Origin: Amorphochlora amoebiformis
Lineage: Eukaryota > Cercozoa > Chlorarachniophyceae
Direction: 5' to 3'
Assembly: GCA_054601695.1 (NCBI GenBank)
Contig: BAAHQB010000021.1
Coordinates: 992,001-1,056,000 of the forward strand
DNA length: 64,000 nt
This document shows, piece by piece, positions 52,046 through 64,000 of the stretch. Both the position numbers and the translations under genes were made by a program. Each line of letters starts with the position of its first letter. Position 1 is the first letter of the stretch. Below the pieces are notes generated by a model. The model saw nothing but the letters and a program-made list of their open reading frames with translations, ran no database searches and was not told the origin of the DNA.

Positions 52046-55000
52046 CTCCCCCTCGACGCGCCGCTCCTGCCAGCGTCGACCTTTGCTGCGCTCTTGGTTG
52101 GAGCCACATGCGCTTCCGTGTCCAGATATGCTTCCGCCAGCTTGAAGAGTGTAGCACCGCTCACAGCCTTGGTAAGCCCATCCGCTAACTGTTGATCTGT
52201 TGGTATATATTCCAACATATATATCCCACGTTGCAGGTGATCCCGACAGTAGTGGAAGTGCAGATCGACGGCCTTGGTTTTCTGAGACAAGATAGGATTC
52301 TCCGCGATCCGTATACACGCAGTGTTGTCCTCATAAACCATCGACGATCCCAACTTCACGTCCAACTCTAAAAATAAGTTCCGCATCCATAGCAATTCGT
52401 CCAGCCCTTCCGACAAAGCGACGTACTCGGCAATGGCTGAGCTCTTCACAGCAATTGTCTGTCGCTTCGAACGCCAATGTATCAAATTTCCTCCGAAGAT
52501 GATCAAACATCCACTTGTCGACCTTCTAGTATCCAGGCATCCAGCATGATCAGCGTCGACATACATCTTCATATCAGTCCCAGCGTTCGTGAACCGAAGT
52601 CCGTAGTGCAGTGTACGCTTGATGTACCTCAGGGCGTACTCTACAGCCAGCATGTGACTTCGCTTCGGATCGTTCAGGTACCTTGACAGCTTTGATACCG
52701 TGTATGCTAAGTCCGGTCTTGTACATGTTGCTAAGTACGCAATCTTCCCAATAATGGAGCGATATTTTTCTTGGTCAACTCCAGGTCCTTCTTCGTCTTT
52801 GGTGAGCTTCACAGATGGTGCCATAGGCGTGGTGACTCCCTTGCAGTTTTGCATCTTGTACTCGATCAGAATCCTCTTAGCGTAGGCTTCTTGTGACATT
52901 ATCAGGTCCTTTCCAATCTTCGTCACCGATATTCCCAGAACAAAATCCAGCTCACCCATTTCTTTAATCCCAAATCTAGCACGGAGGCCTTGCAGGAACG
53001 TATACCCATCCTTCTCTCGCGCTGCTGTACACACGACGTCGTCCACGTATACACATACGATGACGTCCCTCTGATGATGCATGTAGACGCACGGGTCACT
53101 CCTGCACCTCCGATATCCTTTCGACTCCATATATTTGTCGAAGCATTTGTTCCAGTTCCTCCCAGCAGTCTTCAGCCCGTAGATGCTCTTCTGAAGGTCA
53201 CATACGTATTTGCTTGGATCGTACTTATCCCTCATGCTCTCTGGTATCTCCATATAGACTTCGTCGTCCTCTGGTCCGTGTAGGTACGCGTTGTTGATGT
53301 CCGCACTCAATACCTTTCGTCCCTTCACTTGTGCAAGTGCCAGAATGGCCCTTAAGCTGGCGATCCTCAGTGTCGGGGCGTATCGATCATTAAAGCTCAC
53401 CCCATACTGTGTATATCCCTTCGCCACCACGCGTGCCTTCTTGCGCCCAGGTTCACCATCCTTGTTCAGTTTCTGCTTGTAGAGAGTCCTAACACCAACA
53501 ACCCTCATCTCAGGTCGTCGTGCGATGATCTTCCAGGTCCCGTTCTTCTCCAGTGCCTCTATCTCTTCATCGGTTGCCTTCACCCAGGCAGGATGATGCC
53601 TCGCCTCCTCCCAGTTCTTGGGTTCGGTGCCGTCGCTTATACCGAACATGCAGTCCTCCATCGCCGCAGCCACTTCAACGTTGCCCTTAGCGAATGGGAT
53701 CTCGCTGCCTCCTTGTCCGTCGTATACTGTGCGTTGCGTCCGAGTGCGTGTTGAACGCCTAGGTGCCGTTTCTTCTTCGTCATCGTTGTCGTCGTCGTCG
53801 TCAGACTCCCCCATATCCGGTGCATTATTCTTCTCCCCCTCTCCGTCGGCAGCCTTGTCGTCGGAGAAAGTCATTTCAGGATATATATATGTATCATTCC
53901 GCTTCTCAGGAGATATATATATATCTTCTCGTCGAGCCTTGAAGTTGAATATGGTATCGTAGAACCTAACATGCGCCTTGACATCCGCAATCGACAATCC
54001 AGCCACGACTCCCAGCTTCTCCATCTTCTTGATGATCCTACTTGGCGTATGTCCTAGTGCCAGGTGCCATTTCCATAAGGACCTCCACCTCGCCTTGTCG
54101 TCAAACCATGCGCCAAGGTTATCATCGTTTGCCACAGGGATGAGGAACAGCCTCTTCTTGGTCCCAGAAGTCCTGCAAATCTCATCTCCATCCTTCATAA
54201 TCGAGATGTCGTCCTGCTCCCCCACGAACCTGAGTCGATATCCATCTTCACGTAGCCGCCGTTGAGCCACGTAGTTCGCCGCAGTTCCGGGGCAATATGC
54301 CACATTGGTCATCTTGAGTACTTTCCCATTCCTTAGTGGCACTTCAACGTCCCCAAAGCCCTTGGATTCCATTCGGGTCTCGCCGTTGCCTAGCTTGAAA
54401 GCATGATTCTTCACCACCCTGAAGGTCTTGAAGTACCGCTTGTCCTTGAAACAGCTCCTCGTGCATCCACTGTCGAGCACCAGATATCCAGCAGTCGATC
54501 CGTCGCCCCAGTTGCCTGCTACCGCGCTCCAGTTGTAATCCGATTCGCTGCTATCCTCAAGTATCGCCGCATCATCATCTTGTTCGTTGAGCAATGGACA
54601 ATCCTTCTTCATGTGCCCCTTCTTGTTGCACTTGAAACATTTGCCCCTGAACTTCCTCGATGCTCCCTTCGGCCTCTCAGACTTCGCGGTCATCAACTTG
54701 TCGATCCTAGTCTTCATCTTCGCAAGATCCTTCGCAGACATGTCCTTGAGATTCTTGGTCCCTTGATGCTCATGGCCGGCCGCCACGATATCCTTTACCT
54801 TGGTCTCATAGTTGTTAGCCGCCTTCCTTGCTGCCACACTAGTGATCGCCGTTACCGCCGCTTGGTAGGTAGTAGGGTGCAGTGCAATATTCTCGAGTGT
54901 AGAGCCGTACTCGTCCTCCGGGAGAGCCATCATGAGCGCCACGATCCTGTCCTCGTCGTCCATGGTCTTGCCCAGCCCGGTGAGTGCATCCGCCGTCTCC

Positions 55001-55479
55001 TCGATCTCCGAAGCCAGCTTCCCGAAATCGCCGCTGTAATCGTCAAGCGTCTGACGATTCAACTTCTTCTGTAGCTTCATCCTCCTAAACAGTCGTGGAC
55101 CCTCGATGCCAGCGCGCAGACGAGCCCAGAGGTACACTGGATCCTCCCTCCCGGTTGTAAGATGTTCATACTTACGTCCCACCGTGAGCACCAATGTAGC
55201 ATGCAGTAGCATCCTCAACTTTATATGCGCGTCCTCTTTCCCATCGAGATTCGTTGCCCATTTCCCCTCCTTCATCTCAACCACATGCTGTGGACGTAGA
55301 GCGTCAGGATTCTTCCAATCCATGATGGATCGTGCCCCAAGCTTCATGCAGTCCTCGAGCTGAAGTGCCTTCACCATCATAGAGACGCTCTTGGCATATT
55401 TGGTCCAGTCGTCCTCCTTGGTAAGCTTCAGCTTGGCAGTCCACTTGAGTAGGGCAGTACGTGTCGCTTCGAAACTCAT
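52012..55479 (-). CDS. Copia Gag-Pol polyprotein lacking the integrase core
   Basis: 1155 codons, uninterrupted. Domains in order: Gag (about 1-250); CCHC zinc knuckle CFKCNKKGHMKKDC (about 282-295); aspartic protease LVLDSGCTRSCF (about 333); GAG-pre-integrase LWKWHLALGHTPSRIIKKME (about 470). It then passes almost directly into a post-integrase-like HVRFYDTIFNFKA segment, an acidic linker, and reverse transcriptase (WKIIARRPEMRVVGVRTLYK, ADINNAYLHG, catalytic CVYVDDVV). RNase H follows (MYVDADHAGCLDTRRSTSGC, AEYVALSEGLDELLWMRNLF, YEDNTACIRIA). The DDE integrase core, normally ~300 residues, is absent without a frame break. This explains the short length (Copia is usually 1,300 or more). Integration would need integrase supplied in trans. 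Short TA runs (53881-53925) lie in the region next to the missing core. Confidence 0.95.
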   Translation of the reverse strand: MSFEATRTALLKWTAKLKLTKEDDWTKYAKSVSMMVKALQLEDCMKLGARSIMDWKNPDALRPQHVVEMKEGKWATNLDGKEDAHIKLRMLLHATLVLTVGRKYEHLTTGREDPVYLWARLRAGIEGPRLFRRMKLQKKLNRQTLDDYSGDFGKLASEIEETADALTGLGKTMDDEDRIVALMMALPEDEYGSTLENIALHPTTYQAAVTAITSVAARKAANNYETKVKDIVAAGHEHQGTKNLKDMSAKDLAKMKTRIDKLMTAKSERPKGASRKFRGKCFKCNKKGHMKKDCPLLNEQDDDAAILEDSSESDYNWSAVAGNWGDGSTAGYLVLDSGCTRSCFKDKRYFKTFRVVKNHAFKLGNGETRMESKGFGDVEVPLRNGKVLKMTNVAYCPGTAANYVAQRRLREDGYRLRFVGEQDDISIMKDGDEICRTSGTKKRLFLIPVANDDNLGAWFDDKARWRSLWKWHLALGHTPSRIIKKMEKLGVVAGLSIADVKAHVRFYDTIFNFKARREDIYISPEKRNDTYIYPEMTFSDDKAADGEGEKNNAPDMGESDDDDDNDDEEETAPRRSTRTRTQRTVYDGQGGSEIPFAKGNVEVAAAMEDCMFGISDGTEPKNWEEARHHPAWVKATDEEIEALEKNGTWKIIARRPEMRVVGVRTLYKQKLNKDGEPGRKKARVVAKGYTQYGVSFNDRYAPTLRIASLRAILALAQVKGRKVLSADINNAYLHGPEDDEVYMEIPESMRDKYDPSKYVCDLQKSIYGLKTAGRNWNKCFDKYMESKGYRRCRSDPCVYMHHQRDVIVCVYVDDVVCTAAREKDGYTFLQGLRARFGIKEMGELDFVLGISVTKIGKDLIMSQEAYAKRILIEYKMQNCKGVTTPMAPSVKLTKDEEGPGVDQEKYRSIIGKIAYLATCTRPDLAYTVSKLSRYLNDPKRSHMLAVEYALRYIKRTLHYGLRFTNAGTDMKMYVDADHAGCLDTRRSTSGCLIIFGGNLIHWRSKRQTIAVKSSAIAEYVALSEGLDELLWMRNLFLELDVKLGSSMVYEDNTACIRIAENPILSQKTKAVDLHFHYCRDHLQRGIYMLEYIPTDQQLADGLTKAVSGATLFKLAEAYLDTEAHVAPTKSAAKVDAGRSGASRGSVNVYRTYKLN

Positions 55480-55483
55480 AACC

Positions 55484-55721
55484 TGTCAGCGTAGCAGTGG
55501 TAGTTGTCCGATTGACTGTTGTCCGTTTGGATTATGGCAAATGATAATGACTAAATTCACAAGAAAATTCTCGCGTAGAAGGCCTTCCCTACCTAAGGTC
55601 TTCCCTTGGAAGATCTTCCCCTCGGATGACTATTGCTAATTCGCATGCGTAGATTACGAATATGACGGTAGTCTAGCGATCTGACGTCTAGTTAAGCTTG
55701 TAGGTCCGGTATACGTTAACA
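55484..55721 (-). repeat. Copia 5' LTR
   Basis: Same 238-bp sequence as 51808-52045. By Copia convention it carries the element's promoter, reading toward lower coordinates. Confidence 0.95.
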
Positions 55722-55739
55722 ATACATATATATTTCTGG

Positions 55740-55802
<63 letters not shown>

Positions 55803-55935
55803 ATATATATATATATATATATGTGTGTGCTAGGTGTGTGTGTCTAGTATATGTATAAAAGATACACATATATATATATATATTTCTACATATATATTTC
55901 TATATATATATATATATATCGATATATATATATGT

Positions 55936-55969
<34 letters not shown>

Positions 55970-56198
55970 TAGTAATAAGACTCTAGCGAGTCTAGAGAGT
56001 AGAGACTAGTTAGATACTACTAGACTAAGTCACTCGATTATTAATATGAGATAATTTACAGCTGAAGAAGCCAACAATCGGATTTTTTAAAAGAAATTGT
56101 ATTGCACGGTCCAAATCTAGAATCTAAGTCCGATCGAGTAGTTAGTGTACTGCTAATTAACTGCTACTGACGAGAATATAGTTTGTTTCCGGGCAACC
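55722..56198. other. Intergenic: TA repeat and CTAG palindromes
   Basis: 55722-55970 is (TA)n with short interruptions. 55971-56160 is CTAG-rich with an inverted repeat GACTCTAGCGAGTC near 55980. No gene is seen. It should include the 3' end of the PLAC8 gene. Confidence 0.55.
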
Positions 56199-57069
56199 CT
56201 AATTCATCCCAGGGTGCCCTGGCTGAGGCTGAGGGACACGGGGGTCGAAGTTGTACATGGAGTCAGGGATGTACACTTTGCCGTAGTTAACTGCAACTCT
56301 GTTGTGCGCCGTCATCTGGCGATACATTAAGCAAATGGTGCAGGGTCCGCAACACACCATCTGCCAGCAGTCCGGAAAGCAATACTGACCCATGAATCCC
56401 TCGTTCCAGCACGATAAGGAGGAGCCGAAGTTAAGCGGGGCAAGGTTGTACTTTTGACGGAAACGGACCAGGACGTGGCCACGGAAGACGGGCCCGAAAT
56501 ACCTGGCAAAAAATTATGCGTTGAGTTGATTCATGTTATGTAAATCGAAGGTCGTAAGATGGATTCAATTACCTCGGACAGAGGCAGTAAGCGCACTTGA
56601 ACATAGAAGTCAAGCCAATGGAAATGAAGTGGTCTTGAATACAAGTCGGGGTACTAGTCACCCCATTGTTGTAGGCATCCGCTGCAACTTCGCACCACAT
56701 GCAAGGACCGCACCAAAACCCAAAGCAACAAACACCCATGTTATCGAAGCAGCTGAATGTATCCCCGACCCACATAGTATAGGATTTCTCCTCCACCTGA
56801 GTCGCTTGAACCACCGGCACCGCCGGAACGACATGAGGGACTGGCTGTTGAACATGTGGACGCATATAGTGTCGAGGTACGTCGTGGCGAACGGGTTCTT
56901 GAAGGTGCTGCACTTGGGGATAAGGGTTGGACACGACCGGAGCCGCTTGTATAACCTCCACTTGGCGAGGTTGATTGGTCATGTCAGGAGCGGACGGCAC
57001 GACGATAGCATTTTCGGACTCAGGCCCGGCGGCTACTGGACGATATCCTCTATTCATCTCGAGAGACAT
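56199..57069 (-). CDS. PLAC8-family cysteine-rich protein
   Basis: Two exons, 57069-56573 and 56502-56199 (stop TAG), joined in phase 2 across a 70-nt intron (GTAATT...GCCAG): 266 residues. A Pro/Gln/Val-rich N-terminus (about 1-95) is followed by the PLAC8 domain. The first cysteine cluster is CFDNMGVCCFGFWCGPCMWC, then a hydrophobic GLTSMFKCAYCLCPR, then VRFRQKYNL (the usual LR-x-x-Y) and the second cluster CFPDCWQMVCCGPCTICLMY followed by RQM (normally C-x-x-C-x-x-x-QE-x-REL). PLAC8 proteins are usually membrane-associated and act in metal transport, cell size control or stress. The function here is unknown. Its single intron has no repeats, in contrast to all neighbouring genes. Confidence 0.9.
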
Positions 57070-57278
57070 TGGTCCTGGTCCTTATGGTGAGTCGATGACT
57101 GGGTGGCTAAAAGCACGCGTGTTGCTACGGAACTGAAATGCTCGAAAATACTTCGAAACTTCGGCACAGTCATCATAAAGGACATCCCAGGGACATCAGG
57201 GTCACATATTCCCATTTCCGACTATTTATAAACTATTTAAAGGGCAAGTCTTTTTCTAAAATAATAATTCGGGTGACT
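57070..57278. promoter_or_regulatory. Divergent promoter, PLAC8 / TraB genes
   Basis: 209 nt between the two start codons. A TATA-like ATTTATAAACTATTTAA at 57224-57240 lies about 40-55 nt before the TraB ATG at 57279. No TA microsatellite is present. Confidence 0.5.
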
Positions 57279-63745
<6,467 letters not shown>

Positions 63746-63750
63746 GTTTG

Positions 63751-63794
<44 letters not shown>

Positions 63795-63819
63795 CATATA
63801 TATATATATATATATATAT

Positions 63820-63858
<39 letters not shown>

Positions 63859-63906
63859 GTATATATACAATACGTACCTCGTACCTTACAAAGAAATATA
63901 CTTATG

Positions 63907-63974
<68 letters not shown>

Positions 63975-64000
63975 GTATACATATATATATATGAACACAT
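63746..64000 (+). other. TraB intron, (TA)n to window end
   Basis: (TA)n with one short non-repetitive piece near 63870-63908. No exon recognised. Confidence 0.6.

Larger units (their letters stand above)
51808..55721 (-). mobile_element. Copia-type LTR retrotransposon, complete
   Basis: Two 238-bp LTRs (51808-52045 and 55484-55721), both TG...CA and identical as far as I can compare by eye, flank one polyprotein ORF on the minus strand. The 6-bp sequence ATACAT at 51802-51807 and 55722-55727 is the target duplication, inside AT-rich host DNA. A purine tract (GAGGGGGAG) precedes the 3' LTR at about 52046-52054. Identical LTRs and an open ORF indicate recent insertion. It sits between two convergent genes. 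The polyprotein ATG lies only 4 nt from the 5' LTR, leaving no room for a normal primer-binding site. Confidence 0.95.

Noticed and set aside
53618-55363. Plus-strand open frames opposite the retrotransposon (up to 223 codons)
   Set aside because: They are antisense shadows of the Gag-Pol ORF, with no motifs.

Overview
This is a nuclear window from an intron-rich, probably unicellular eukaryote. Most of it is (TA)n microsatellite, and almost all the long open frames in it (Ile-Tyr repeats) are translated microsatellite. Between the TA tracts lie short islands of normal composition. I read these by hand as exons bounded by GT and AG with compatible phases. Telomere-like CCCTAA/TTAGGG arrays are scattered through the introns, so the telomere repeat is probably TTAGGG. 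Two proteins (starts at 15593 and 57279) begin with signal-peptide-like sequences. The first continues into an Arg/Ser-rich stretch, as in plastid-targeted proteins of secondary algae. That lineage is an inference only.

Layout. (1) 548-10549, + strand: about 21 small exons. The first two encode the end of a bromodomain. The later ones (4864-10549) encode an HExxH zinc metallopeptidase. Phases are compatible throughout, so whether this is one gene or two is unresolved. (2) 15284-11518, - strand: a complete 8-exon gene for the TFIIE beta subunit, convergent with the metallopeptidase. (3) 15593-51333, + strand: a chain of about 68 tiny exons (mean about 58 nt) with one reading frame from ATG to TGA, about 1,320 codons. 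It shares a 308-bp divergent promoter with TFIIE beta. It has a signal peptide, a Tudor-like segment, a DUF89/ARMT1-like domain and a long acidic C-terminal part. (4) 51808-55721: a full-length Copia LTR retrotransposon (- strand) with 238-bp LTRs that look identical, a 6-bp target duplication and one open 1155-codon polyprotein that lacks the integrase core. (5) 57069-56199, - strand: a two-exon PLAC8-type cysteine-rich protein. (6) 57279 to at least 63745, + strand: a TraB-family membrane protein that runs off the window and is divergent from PLAC8.

The most unusual feature is how introns are built. Many are GTATAT...AG tracts of (TA)n, and several consist almost wholly of telomeric repeats, which contain both GTAACC donors and CTAAC branch-point matches. 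Beside many exons lie decayed partial copies of that exon's edge: acceptor plus exon 5' end upstream, or exon 3' end plus donor downstream, cut off in (TA)n. In the TraB gene such a copy has become a ten-unit minisatellite carrying ten 5' splice sites. I have not seen this exon-edge duplication described. All exon models are manual and need transcript support.
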